A model generated the notes under the pieces. It worked only from the letters and a program-made list of their open reading frames with translations. It was not told where the DNA came from and searched no databases. Positions 42,630 through 51,493 of a DNA stretch of 64,000 bases are shown here, in pieces; position 1 is the first letter of the stretch; each line of letters opens with the position of its first letter. A program made the translations under genes and the position numbers. The stretch is from Streptomyces sp. NBC_00094 (GTDB lineage: Bacteria; Actinomycetota; Actinomycetes; Streptomycetales; Streptomycetaceae), in NCBI RefSeq assembly GCF_026343125.1, contig NZ_JAPEMB010000001.1, forward strand, positions 6,019,501 to 6,083,500, written 5' to 3'.

Positions 42630-44123
42630 ATGACCTCCTCTTCTTCCCCTTCCCAGGACGAGCAGCGCTTCGCGGAGACGAGCCGTACCGAGAGCCTTCG
42701 GGCCGATGCCCTGATGGAAGAGGACGTCGCCTGGAGCCACGAGATCGACGGAGAGCGGGACGGCGACCAGTACGACCGCTCCGAGCGCGCAGCCCTGCGC
42801 CGCGTCGCCGGCCTCTCCACCGAGCTCGAGGACGTCACCGAGGTCGAGTACCGCCAGCTGCGCCTGGAGCGCGTCGTGCTGGTCGGCGTCTGGACCTCGG
42901 GGACCGTGCAGGACGCGGAGAACTCCCTCGCGGAGCTCGCGGCCCTCGCCGAGACGGCGGGCGCCCTCGTGCTCGACGGCGTGATCCAGCGCCGTGACAA
43001 GCCGGACCCGGCGACCTTCATCGGCTCGGGCAAGGCGCGCGAGCTGCGCGACGTCGTGGTCGAGACCGGCGCCGACACCGTCGTCTGCGACGGCGAGCTC
43101 AGCCCCGGCCAGCTCATCGCCCTCGAAGACGTCGTCAAGGTGAAGGTGGTCGACCGGACCGCCCTCATCCTCGACATCTTCGCCCAGCACGCCAAGTCCC
43201 GAGAGGGCAAGGCGCAGGTCGCGCTCGCGCAGATGCAGTACATGCTGCCGCGACTGCGCGGCTGGGGTCAGTCGCTCTCCCGTCAGATGGGTGGCGGCGG
43301 CGGTGGCGGCATGGCCACCCGTGGCCCCGGTGAGACCAAGATCGAGACCGACCGGCGTCGGATCCGCGAGAAGATGGCGAAGATGCGCCGGGAGATCGCG
43401 GAGATGAAGACCGGCCGCGACATCAAGCGGCAGGAGCGCCGCCGTAACAAGGTGCCGTCGGTCGCCATCGCCGGATACACCAACGCGGGCAAGTCCTCTT
43501 TGCTCAACCGCCTCACGGGCGCGGGCGTGCTGGTGGAGAACTCCCTGTTCGCCACCCTCGACCCGACCGTGCGCCGGGCCGAGACGCCCACCGGCCGGGT
43601 CTACACCCTGGCCGACACGGTCGGCTTCGTCCGGCACCTGCCGCACCACCTGGTCGAGGCGTTCCGCTCCACCATGGAGGAGGTCGGCGAGTCCGACCTC
43701 ATCCTGCACGTGGTGGACGGCTCGCACCCGGCGCCGGAGGAGCAGCTGGCCGCCGTGCGCGAGGTCTTCCGGGACGTCGGCGCGGTGAACGTCCGGGAGA
43801 TCGTCGTCGTCAACAAGGCGGACGCGGCGGACCCCCTGGTCCTCCAGCGCCTGCTGCGGACGGAGCGGCACTCCATCGCCGTCTCGGCCCGCTCGGGCCA
43901 GGGCATCGAGCAGCTGCTCGCGCTCATCGACGCCGAACTGCCGCGCCCCGAGGTCGAGCTGGAGGCCCTCGTGCCGTACACGCAGGGCGGTCTCGTCTCG
44001 CGGGTGCACGCCGAGGGCGAGGTGGAGTCCGAGGAGCACACCCCGGAGGGCACCCTGCTCAAGGCCCGGGTGCACGAGGAGCTGGCGGCGATGCTCGCGC
44101 CGTACGTCCCCGCCGCGCACTGA
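42630..44123 (+). CDS. hflX: GTPase HflX
   Basis: A 497-residue ribosome-associated GTPase that splits stalled ribosomes. The ATG at 42630 has aagga upstream. The HflX N-terminal domain includes DPATFIGSGKARELRD and QVALAQMQYMLPRLRGWG. A Gly-rich loop (MGGGGGGGMATRGPGETKIETDRR) precedes the G domain, with the P-loop AGYTNAGKSSLLN, DTVGFVRHLPH and NKAD. A perfect 16-bp hairpin follows. Confidence 0.97.
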   Translation: MTSSSSPSQDEQRFAETSRTESLRADALMEEDVAWSHEIDGERDGDQYDRSERAALRRVAGLSTELEDVTEVEYRQLRLERVVLVGVWTSGTVQDAENSLAELAALAETAGALVLDGVIQRRDKPDPATFIGSGKARELRDVVVETGADTVVCDGELSPGQLIALEDVVKVKVVDRTALILDIFAQHAKSREGKAQVALAQMQYMLPRLRGWGQSLSRQMGGGGGGGMATRGPGETKIETDRRRIREKMAKMRREIAEMKTGRDIKRQERRRNKVPSVAIAGYTNAGKSSLLNRLTGAGVLVENSLFATLDPTVRRAETPTGRVYTLADTVGFVRHLPHHLVEAFRSTMEEVGESDLILHVVDGSHPAPEEQLAAVREVFRDVGAVNVREIVVVNKADAADPLVLQRLLRTERHSIAVSARSGQGIEQLLALIDAELPRPEVELEALVPYTQGGLVSRVHAEGEVESEEHTPEGTLLKARVHEELAAMLAPYVPAAH

Positions 44124-44138
44124 GTCACGGCAACCACT

Positions 44139-44183
44139 GAGGGCGCTGCCCCCTTCCCTTGACGGGGAGGGGGCAGCGCCCTC
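44139..44183 (+). terminator. Terminator hairpin after hflX
   Basis: Inverted repeat gagggcgctgccccct / aggggg-cagcgccctc with a 13-base loop, 15 bases after the hflX stop. A short run of gagtggcc repeats lies beyond it (about 44207-44256). Confidence 0.85.
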
Positions 44184-44281
44184 GGTCGTGGTGCGATGTC
44201 GTGCGGTGGCCGAGTGGCCGAGTGGCCGAGTGGCCGGATGGCCGGGTGCCCGGATGGTGAGGCGGGCGGGCGGTCAGGTGG

Positions 44282-45457
44282 TCAGCGGGCGAACTTCTTG
44301 CTGACCATCTCGTGGGCCGCCTTGGCGCCCTTGCCCAGCTGCGGTCCGGCGAGCCAGCCGTTGCCGCCGGCCGGGCCGATCGAGGTGTTCGACACGAGCG
44401 CCGTCTTCCCGTTCGGCAGCACCCGGAACCAGCCGCCGCCCGAGGACCCGGCCGTCATCGTGCAGCCGATCCGGTACATCGTGGGCGTGGCCGGAGCCGT
44501 CGTGAGCCGCGTCGCCCGGTCGAGGCACTTGTGCATGATCAGACCGTTGTACGGCGAAGCCTGCGGGTAGCCCCAGGCTCCGACCGTCCCGGACTGCGCG
44601 GCCGTCGGCGCGGAGAAGTCGACCGGCAGCGCGGCACCGACGGTCTCCTCCAGCGACTTGCGGCCCCGCTCGGGCTGCACGTGCAGCACGGCGTAGTCGT
44701 ACGGCCAGGCCTGGTTCGTGCCGCCGCGCTGGATCCACTCGCCCGAGGTCACGGCCCAGTCGGCCCAGTACTGGCCGTAGGGCGCTATCTCGTGCGGCTG
44801 CGCGTTGCGCAGCGCGGAGGCCGACTTGCCGAGGTCGTTGTAGGCCGGCACGAAGGAGATGTTGCGGTACCAGCCGCCGCGCTTGCCCGCGTGGACACAG
44901 TGCCCCGCCGTCCAGACCAGGTTGGACTTCCCGGGGCGGCGCGGGTCCTTCACGATCGTGCCGGAGCAGACCATGTGCCCCTGCGGCGAGTCGAAGAAGA
45001 TCTTCCCGACCGGTGCCGCGTTGCGGTGGTACGGCGTCTTCTCGCGCTGCGCCCTGACCGGCCGGGGCGTCGGGTCCGTGCCGCCGGTGCCGGCCTGCGC
45101 GGTGATCGTCTGGTCCGGGCTCTTCGCCGACTGCATGCGCGTCGGGTTCCAGAGACCGTCGATCACCGGGTTGACGAAGTCCTCGGCCTCACGGAGCCAG
45201 GTCGCCTGGTCCCAGTTCTTCCACTCGCCGCCCTTCCACTTGTCCAGGTCGACGCCGTGCTTCTTGAGCTTGTCGGCGACGTCCTTGGCCAGGTCGCCGC
45301 CGGCGTCGTCGGTGGCATCGGTCGCGGGCGCGGAGCTGCTCGCCCCGGCGGCCGGCTTGTCGGCGGCCGGGGTCTCGGTGGGGCCGCAGGCGGTGGCGGT
45401 CAGCGCGAGCGCCGTGGCCAGGCCGAGGAGGGCGGGTAGGAGCCGTACAGAACGCAT
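44282..45457 (-). CDS. Trypsin-like serine protease lipoprotein (copy 1)
   Basis: A 391-residue exported protease. I start at the ATG at 45457, behind gggggaag, which gives a lipoprotein-type signal ending LTATAC (Cys24). An Ala/Pro/Asp-rich linker and a conserved segment (KKHGVDLDKWKGGEWKNWD) lead to the S1 domain. The triad is His in VWTAGHCVH, Asp in WPYDYAVLHV and Ser in TAGSSGGGW. It is membrane-anchored outside the cell. It is followed upstream by a homologue of the same length, 206 bases away, so the pair is a tandem duplication. The substrate is unknown. Confidence 0.9.
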   Translation of the reverse strand: MRSVRLLPALLGLATALALTATACGPTETPAADKPAAGASSSAPATDATDDAGGDLAKDVADKLKKHGVDLDKWKGGEWKNWDQATWLREAEDFVNPVIDGLWNPTRMQSAKSPDQTITAQAGTGGTDPTPRPVRAQREKTPYHRNAAPVGKIFFDSPQGHMVCSGTIVKDPRRPGKSNLVWTAGHCVHAGKRGGWYRNISFVPAYNDLGKSASALRNAQPHEIAPYGQYWADWAVTSGEWIQRGGTNQAWPYDYAVLHVQPERGRKSLEETVGAALPVDFSAPTAAQSGTVGAWGYPQASPYNGLIMHKCLDRATRLTTAPATPTMYRIGCTMTAGSSGGGWFRVLPNGKTALVSNTSIGPAGGNGWLAGPQLGKGAKAAHEMVSKKFAR

Positions 45458-45663
45458 GAAGTGTCTTCCCCCTGTGATGTGTTCCGCGTCCGGGACCGGC
45501 CACGCTTTCGGCGCGCCAACGCCTTGACGTTGCCATGGACGTGTCATCTGCGGTGCACAGTATGCCCGTTGGGCGGGACGCGGACGGGACGTGGGCAGGA
45601 TGTGGGACAGCGGCCGGACATGGAAGGAGGCGGGACCCCGGGGCCCCGCCTCCGTCGCCGCGC

Positions 45664-46839
45664 CTACTGCCCGGCGTACTTCTTGCTGACCTCGTCGAAG
45701 ATGGCCTTGGCCTCCGGTCCGAAGCGCGGACCCGCGAGCCAGCCGGCCGTCGACGGGCCGATCGAGGTGTTCGACACCAGCGCCGGCTTGCCGTCACTGC
45801 CCTGGGCCACCCAGCCGCCACCGGACGAGCCGCCGGTCATGGTGCAGCCGATCCGGTACATCGTCGGCTGCTCCGCCTTCAGCGACAGCCGGCCCGGCTT
45901 GTCCTGGCACTGGAACATCTTCTGGCCGTCGAACGGCGGCGCGGCCGGGTAGCCGGTCGCCGTCAGGCTCGTGATCTTCGGAACGGCCGGCGCGTTGAAC
46001 TCCACCGGAAGCGCCGAACCGACGGTCTCCTCCAGCGACTTGCCCGAGGTGCCCTTCTCCGGGGTCACCTGGATGACCGCGAAGTCGTAGGGAGCGCCCG
46101 CGCCACCGGTGGACGCGCCCTGGGCGATCCACTCGTCGGAGGTCTTGACCCAGTCCGCCCACCACACGCCGTAGGGCGCGATCTGCTCCCGCGTCGCCTT
46201 CTCCAGCGCGGAGGTCGGCAGCGCGGCGTCGTTGTACGAGGGCACGAAGGCGATGTTGCGGTACCAGCCGCCCAGCTTGCCCTTGTGCACACAGTGTCCG
46301 GCCGTCCAGACCAGGTTGGACTTGCCCGGGTGGGCGGGGTCCTTCACCACGGTGGCCGAGCAGACCATCGAGCCCTCGGGGCCGTCGAAGAAGACCTTCC
46401 CGGACTCGGGGGCGTTGCTGTGATACTTCGGCGAGACGGCCTTGGCCCGCACCGCGTCCGGGGTCGGGTCGGTGACACCCTCGTCGCCCGAGATGTCCTC
46501 CTCCTCGACCGGCTTGTCAGGCCGCTCGGCGTCCCGCATCCGGTCCGGGTCCCAGAGGTCCTCGATGATCGGGTTGACGAAGTCCTTGGCCTCACGGAGC
46601 CACTTGTCGCGGTCCCAGTTCTTCCACTCGCCGTTGCGCCACTTGTCGAGGTCGATCCCGTGTTCCTTCAGACGATCCTTGATGTCCTCCGGAATCTTGA
46701 TCTCGTCGTTCGGGCTCAGGCTCGCGGGAGCGCTGGGCTTGTCTCCGGCGTTCTCCTCGCTCGGCCCGCAGGCCGTCGCGGTGAGCGTCAGCGCCGCGAC
46801 GGCGGAAGCCGCCATCAGCAGCGGACGAATCGATCGCAT
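45664..46839 (-). CDS. Trypsin-like serine protease lipoprotein (copy 2)
   Basis: A 391-residue homologue of the neighbouring protease with the same layout. The lipoprotein signal ends LTATAC (Cys24). The shared pre-domain segment is KEHGIDLDKWRNGEWKNWDRDKWLREAKDFVNP. The triad is in VWTAGHCVH, APYDFAVIQV and TGGSSGGGW. The conserved pre-domain (hydrophobic and Trp-rich) is not part of the standard trypsin fold and may be an inhibitory or docking module. Divergent from the siderophore operon. Confidence 0.9.
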   Translation of the reverse strand: MRSIRPLLMAASAVAALTLTATACGPSEENAGDKPSAPASLSPNDEIKIPEDIKDRLKEHGIDLDKWRNGEWKNWDRDKWLREAKDFVNPIIEDLWDPDRMRDAERPDKPVEEEDISGDEGVTDPTPDAVRAKAVSPKYHSNAPESGKVFFDGPEGSMVCSATVVKDPAHPGKSNLVWTAGHCVHKGKLGGWYRNIAFVPSYNDAALPTSALEKATREQIAPYGVWWADWVKTSDEWIAQGASTGGAGAPYDFAVIQVTPEKGTSGKSLEETVGSALPVEFNAPAVPKITSLTATGYPAAPPFDGQKMFQCQDKPGRLSLKAEQPTMYRIGCTMTGGSSGGGWVAQGSDGKPALVSNTSIGPSTAGWLAGPRFGPEAKAIFDEVSKKYAGQ

Positions 46840-47158
46840 CTCGTGATCCCCCTGGGACTACATCAACGTGTGCATAGGTGAACGGCGGTCGTGTCCTCGC
46901 GGACGACCGACGGCCCCCAACTATGCCGGTGCCGGAGGGGACGGTACCCGCCCCGCCGCCGGTTCCGGATCCCTCACAGCCGTTGCCGTGCCGTGATCCG
47001 GGACACGCCAAGTTCTTCGCACCGGGCCCGTGATCCCCGGCAGTTCCCGTCGTTGGTACGTACGGGGGACACAACGGCGGCGTTCAGGACGGCCCTTGCG
47101 GCGGCTCCACGACGTCCCGATGTGCAACGTAACTGTTACAGCGGGAGGACACCGAGCC
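46840..47158. other. 319-base divergent spacer before the siderophore operon
   Basis: Lies between the lipoprotein protease (minus) and the aminotransferase (plus). I looked for a DmdR/IdeR-type iron box (ttaggttaggctaacctaa-like) and did not see one. No gene is supported. Confidence 0.5.
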
Positions 47159-48676
47159 GTGGCCGTGACCGAATCAGCTCCTGCCGCCGCACCTGCCGCG
47201 CGGGTGCGGAACCAGACGGGCGACGGGGCGAACGACGCGCCGCACGAGGGCCCGTGTGGCGTGAGTGACCAAGGGGGCGGGGGAGGCGGGGGGTACGAGG
47301 GCATCCTGCGCCGTCAGTCGCAGCGCGAGTCCGCCGCCCGCACCTACGCCCGCTCCCTGCCGATCGTCCCCGTGCGGGCCCGGGGCCTCACCATCGAGGG
47401 CGCGGACGGCCGCCGCTACCTGGACTGCCTCTCCGGCGCCGGGACGCTCGCCCTCGGCCACAACCACCCCGTGGTCCTGGAGGCGATCAAGAAGGTCCTC
47501 GACTCCGGAGCCCCGCTCCACGTCCTCGACCTCGCCACCCCCGTCAAGGACGCCTTCACCTCGGAGCTGTTCGCCACGCTTCCGGGCGAACTCGCCGACG
47601 ACGCCCGCATCCAGTTCTGCGGACCCGCCGGCACGGACGCCGTCGAGGCCGCCCTCAAACTCGTCCGCACCGCCACCGGCCGCGACGGACTCCTCGCCTT
47701 CACCGGCGCCTACCACGGCATGACGGCCGGTGCCCTCTCCGCCTCCGGCGGAGCGACCGACGTCCGCGTGACCCGGCTGCCCTACCCGCAGCAGTACCGC
47801 TGCCCCTTCGGCGTCGGCGGCGACCGAGGCGCCGAACTGGCCGCCCGCTGGACCGAGACCCTCCTCGACGACCCCAAGAGCGGTGTCCCCGCGCCCGCCG
47901 GAATGATCGTCGAGGCCGTCCAGGGCGAAGGCGGGGTCATCCCCGCCCCCGACGAATGGATGCGGCGGATGCGCCGCATCACCGCCGACCGCTCCGTCCC
48001 GCTCATCGTCGACGAGGTCCAGACCGGCGTCGGTCGCACCGGCGCTTTCTGGGCCGTCGAGCACAGCGGTGTCGTGCCCGACGTGATGGTCCTCTCCAAG
48101 GCCATCGGCGGCTCCCTCCCCCTCGCCGTCATCGTCTACCGGTCCGGGCTCGACGCCTGGGAACCCGGTGCCCACGCGGGCACCTTCCGCGGCAACCAGC
48201 TCGCCATGGCCGCCGGGACGGCCACGCTCGCGTACGTCCGCGAGAACAAGCTCGCCGAACGGGCCGGCATCCTCGGCGCCCGTATCCTCGGCCGACTCCA
48301 GGGCCTCGCCGCCGCCCACCCCTGCGTCGGCGACGTCCGCGGCCGGGGCCTCATGATCGGCGTCGAACTCGTCGACCCCGACGCCGCCGGTCCGGACGAC
48401 TCCGTCCCGCCCGCAGCCCCCGCCCTGGCACTCGCCGTCCAGCAGGAGTGCCTCGCCCGCGGGCTCATCGTCGAACTGGGCGGCCGCCACTCCGCGGTGG
48501 TCCGGCTCCTGCCCCCGCTCACCCTCACCGACGAGCAGGCCACCGCGGTCCTCGACCGCTTCGCCGACGCCCTGGCCGCCGCCGAGCGGTCCCACACCCC
48601 CGCAGGGGGTACGCCTCCGCGCCCCGCCTCCCGCCGGGCCACGGCCCCCCGGACCGCCCCCGGACCGTCCCACTGA
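47159..48676 (+). CDS. Diaminobutyrate-2-oxoglutarate aminotransferase-type enzyme
   Basis: A 505-residue class III PLP aminotransferase. I choose the GTG at 47159, 10 bases after gggagg. The first about 45 residues (Ala/Gly-rich, ending SDQGGGGGGG) are low complexity. The fold has YLDCLSGAGTLALGHNHP, GPAGTDAVEAALKLVR, FTGAYHGMTAGALS, LIVDEVQTGVGRTG and the Schiff-base Lys in VLSKAIGGSLPLAV. This branch makes 2,4-diaminobutyrate from aspartate semialdehyde and glutamate. It supplies a diamine precursor for the IucA/IucC enzymes encoded next. Confidence 0.87.
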   Translation: MAVTESAPAAAPAARVRNQTGDGANDAPHEGPCGVSDQGGGGGGGYEGILRRQSQRESAARTYARSLPIVPVRARGLTIEGADGRRYLDCLSGAGTLALGHNHPVVLEAIKKVLDSGAPLHVLDLATPVKDAFTSELFATLPGELADDARIQFCGPAGTDAVEAALKLVRTATGRDGLLAFTGAYHGMTAGALSASGGATDVRVTRLPYPQQYRCPFGVGGDRGAELAARWTETLLDDPKSGVPAPAGMIVEAVQGEGGVIPAPDEWMRRMRRITADRSVPLIVDEVQTGVGRTGAFWAVEHSGVVPDVMVLSKAIGGSLPLAVIVYRSGLDAWEPGAHAGTFRGNQLAMAAGTATLAYVRENKLAERAGILGARILGRLQGLAAAHPCVGDVRGRGLMIGVELVDPDAAGPDDSVPPAAPALALAVQQECLARGLIVELGGRHSAVVRLLPPLTLTDEQATAVLDRFADALAAAERSHTPAGGTPPRPASRRATAPRTAPGPSH

Positions 48677-48713
48677 CCCGGACCGCCCCCGGCCCCACCC
48701 CAAGGAAGCCCCC

Positions 48714-50564
48714 GTGAACGCCACCCCCACCTCCCCGGTGACCGAGCCCGCGACGCCCCTCGCCGTAGAGGAACCCACCGTCCCGCGCCAGCACGCCGGA
48801 CCGTACGATCCCCGGCCGGCCCGCCCGGCCGCCGCGGTCATCGCGCCCGACCCGCTGGACGACCCCGACCCGCAGCGCGCCGCCGACGTGGCGGCCATCG
48901 AGAACCTGCTCCGCTGCTGGATCCGGGAGAAGAACCTCCCCGCCCCCGACTCCACCACCCTGCGCGTCCCCCTCGACGCGAGCGGCGCCGCCCTCCTCGT
49001 CCCCGTCCGCTACTGGTCGGCCACCGGCTGGCACCGCTTCGGCGCCCCCGCCCTCGAAGGCCTCCCGGCCTCCGCCCCGACCGTCGACGCCGTCACCGTC
49101 GCCGCGCTGCTCAGCCGCGAGACCGGCCGCTCCGAAGGCACCGAACTCGTCGGCCGGGTCGCCGACTCCGCCCGCCGCACGGCCGACTTCCTCGCCGAGC
49201 GCCGCCGCAGCCCCCAGCCGCACCCGGACGCCGACCTCTTCCTCGCCGCAGAGCAGTCCCTGCTGCTCGGCCACCCCCTCCATCCGACCCCCAAGAGCCG
49301 TGAAGGACTCTCCGAGGCCGAGGCCCGGCTCTACTCACCCGAACTCCACGGCTCCTTCCCCCTCCACTGGATCGCCGTCGACCCCACGGTCCTCGCCTCC
49401 GACTCCGCCTGGACCGAGCAGGGCCGCCACGTCACCGCGGAACAGCTCACCGCCGGCCTCGCCGAAGGACTCACCCTCCCCGCCGGCACCGCACCCCTGC
49501 CCCTGCACCCCTGGCAGGCCCGAGAACTCCTGCACCGCCCCGACGTCCGCTCGCTCCTCGACGCCGGCCTCCTCCACGACCTCGGCATCCACGGCAGGCC
49601 CTGGCACCCCACCTCCTCCGTCCGCACCGTCCACCGCCCCGGCGCACGGGCGATGCTCAAGCTCTCCCTCGGTCTGCGCATCACCAACTCCCGCCGCGAG
49701 AACCTCCGCAAGGAGCTCCACCGCGGCGTCGAGGTCCACCGGCTGCTGCGCACCGGCCTCGTCGACGAGTGGCAGGCGGCCCACCCCGGCTTCGACATCG
49801 TCCGCGACCCCGCCTGGCTCGCCGTGGACACTCCGGACGGCACCCCCGTCCCCGGACTCGACGTCATGATCCGCCACAACCCCTTCGGGCCCGGCGACGA
49901 CGCCGTCTGCATCGCCTCCCTCACCACCCCTCGCCCCTGGCCAGGGGCCACCACCATGCGCTCCCGGCTCGCCGACGTCATCGGCCGCCTTTCCTCCCAC
50001 ACCGGCCGCCCCACCACGGCCGTCGCCGCCGAGTGGTTCCTGCGCTACCTCGACCAGGTCGTCCGTCCCGTCCTCTGGCTCGACGGACACGCCGGCATCG
50101 CCCTGGAAGCCCACCAGCAGAACACCCTGGTGCTCCTGGACCCGGACGGCTGGCCCGTCGGCGGTCGCTACCGCGACAACCAGGGCTACTACTTCCGCGA
50201 GTCCCACCGTGGCGAGCTGGAGAGCCGCCTCCCCGGCATCGGCGCCCACAGCGACACCTTCGTCTCCGACCAGGTCACCGACGAGCGCTTCGCCTACTAC
50301 CTCGGCATCAACAACGTCCTCGGCCTGATCGGCGCCTTCGGTGCCCAGCACCTCGCCGACGAGCGCGTCCTGCTCGCGGCCTTCCGTAGCTTCCTCACCT
50401 CCGCCACGAGCCTGGGCTCACCCCTGCCGCACCGGCTCCTGGAGGCCGCGACCCTGCGCAGCAAGGCCAACCTCCTCACCCGCCTGCACGGCCTCGACGA
50501 GCTCGTCGGACCGGTCGACACCCAGTCCGTCTACGTCACCGTCACCAACCCCCTCCGCGCCTGA
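48714..50564 (+). CDS. NIS siderophore synthetase, IucA/IucC family (1)
   Basis: A 616-residue IucA/IucC synthetase: ATP-dependent amide or ester coupling of a carboxylic acid (often citrate) to an amine or alcohol. GTG start behind aaggaag. Seen are SPELHGSFPLHWIAVDP, PLPLHPWQ, HPTSSVRTVH (ATP-binding Thr-Ser-Ser-x-Arg), LKLSLGLRITNSRREN, and EAHQQNTLVLLD with RDNQGYYF in the FhuF-like C-terminal part. It lies 37 bases after the aminotransferase. Confidence 0.93.
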   Translation: MNATPTSPVTEPATPLAVEEPTVPRQHAGPYDPRPARPAAAVIAPDPLDDPDPQRAADVAAIENLLRCWIREKNLPAPDSTTLRVPLDASGAALLVPVRYWSATGWHRFGAPALEGLPASAPTVDAVTVAALLSRETGRSEGTELVGRVADSARRTADFLAERRRSPQPHPDADLFLAAEQSLLLGHPLHPTPKSREGLSEAEARLYSPELHGSFPLHWIAVDPTVLASDSAWTEQGRHVTAEQLTAGLAEGLTLPAGTAPLPLHPWQARELLHRPDVRSLLDAGLLHDLGIHGRPWHPTSSVRTVHRPGARAMLKLSLGLRITNSRRENLRKELHRGVEVHRLLRTGLVDEWQAAHPGFDIVRDPAWLAVDTPDGTPVPGLDVMIRHNPFGPGDDAVCIASLTTPRPWPGATTMRSRLADVIGRLSSHTGRPTTAVAAEWFLRYLDQVVRPVLWLDGHAGIALEAHQQNTLVLLDPDGWPVGGRYRDNQGYYFRESHRGELESRLPGIGAHSDTFVSDQVTDERFAYYLGINNVLGLIGAFGAQHLADERVLLAAFRSFLTSATSLGSPLPHRLLEAATLRSKANLLTRLHGLDELVGPVDTQSVYVTVTNPLRA

Positions 50565-50582
50565 CCCCGACACCTGCCCCTG

Positions 50583-50612
50583 CCGCTGTCCCTGTCCCTG
50601 TCCTTGCCCGGC
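50583..50612. repeat. ctgtcc hexanucleotide run
   Basis: Short ctgtcc/ctgccg repeats in the 169-base spacer between the first synthetase and the acetyltransferase. The spacer also carries Pro-codon-like cccgcc repeats. No gene is supported. Confidence 0.6.
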
Positions 50613-50733
50613 ACCCGCCCCCGTCCCTGAACCCGCCTCGCCCGCACCCGCCGCCGTACCCGAACCCTCCCCGCACGCACCCGCCGCCGGAGCACCCACA
50701 CCCCGACCGCACCGTCGAGAGGAGCGCGACACC

Positions 50734-51432
50734 GTGCCACCCACCCGCCCCCCGGTCGACCCGCCCGGGGACGACACCCTCGATCTGAGAGTCGACGACC
50801 TCCTCGCCCTCCTCGCGTCCGGAGGCCCGTCACCCTCCCCGGGCGCCGGTCGCTCCGGCGGAGACCTGCTCGACTCCGTCGCCGACTGGGCCCCGACCAC
50901 CACCCGCTTCGGCGCCTTCCACCTCGAACCCGTACGCCTCGACAGGGACCTGGCGCTCCTCACCCGGTGGATGAACGACCCCGCCGTCGCCGCCTTCTGG
51001 GAGCTCGCCGGACCGGAGACCGTGACCGCCGAGCACCTCCGCGCCCAACTCGACGGTGACGGCCGGAGCGTCCCCTGCCTCGGCGTGCTCGACGACGTGC
51101 CCATGAGCTACTTCGAGATCTACCGCGCAGACCTCGACCCGCTCGCCCGGCACTACCCGGCACGCCCCCACGACACCGGTATCCATCTGCTCGTCGGAGG
51201 CGTCAGCGACCGCGGCCGGGGTCTTGGCACCACCCTCCTGCACGCCGTCGCCGAACTCGTCCTCGACCACCGTCCCCGCTGCACCCGGGTCGTCGCCGAA
51301 CCCGACATCCGCAACACCCCCTCCGTCTCGGCCTTCCTCGGCGCCGGCTTCCGCTACGCGGCGGAAGTCGACCTCCCCGACAAACGAGCCGCGCTCATGA
51401 TCCGCGACCGCACCCTCCGTCACGCTCTGTGA
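50734..51432 (+). CDS. Siderophore-biosynthesis GNAT acyltransferase (IucB/RhbD type)
   Basis: A 232-residue N-acyltransferase. The GTG at 50734 follows gagaggag. The first about 60 residues are acidic/Pro-rich. From there the GNAT domain of siderophore enzymes begins: FGAFHLEPVRLDRDLALLTRWMNDPAVAAFWELAG, PMSYFEIYRADLDPLARHY, DTGIHLLVGGVSDRGRGLGTTLL, DIRNTPSVSAFLGAGFRY. It probably acylates the hydroxamate-forming amine. It is co-transcribed with the two synthetases. Confidence 0.87.
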   Translation: MPPTRPPVDPPGDDTLDLRVDDLLALLASGGPSPSPGAGRSGGDLLDSVADWAPTTTRFGAFHLEPVRLDRDLALLTRWMNDPAVAAFWELAGPETVTAEHLRAQLDGDGRSVPCLGVLDDVPMSYFEIYRADLDPLARHYPARPHDTGIHLLVGGVSDRGRGLGTTLLHAVAELVLDHRPRCTRVVAEPDIRNTPSVSAFLGAGFRYAAEVDLPDKRAALMIRDRTLRHAL

Positions 51433-51493
51433 ACACCCTCCTGCCTTACATACACCGCTCGACCCACAGCGGTTCCCACCCCGAGGAGTCCTC

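Noticed and set aside
46840..47158. Iron-regulator box before the siderophore operon
   Set aside because: No sequence close to the ttaggttag-type palindrome was found.
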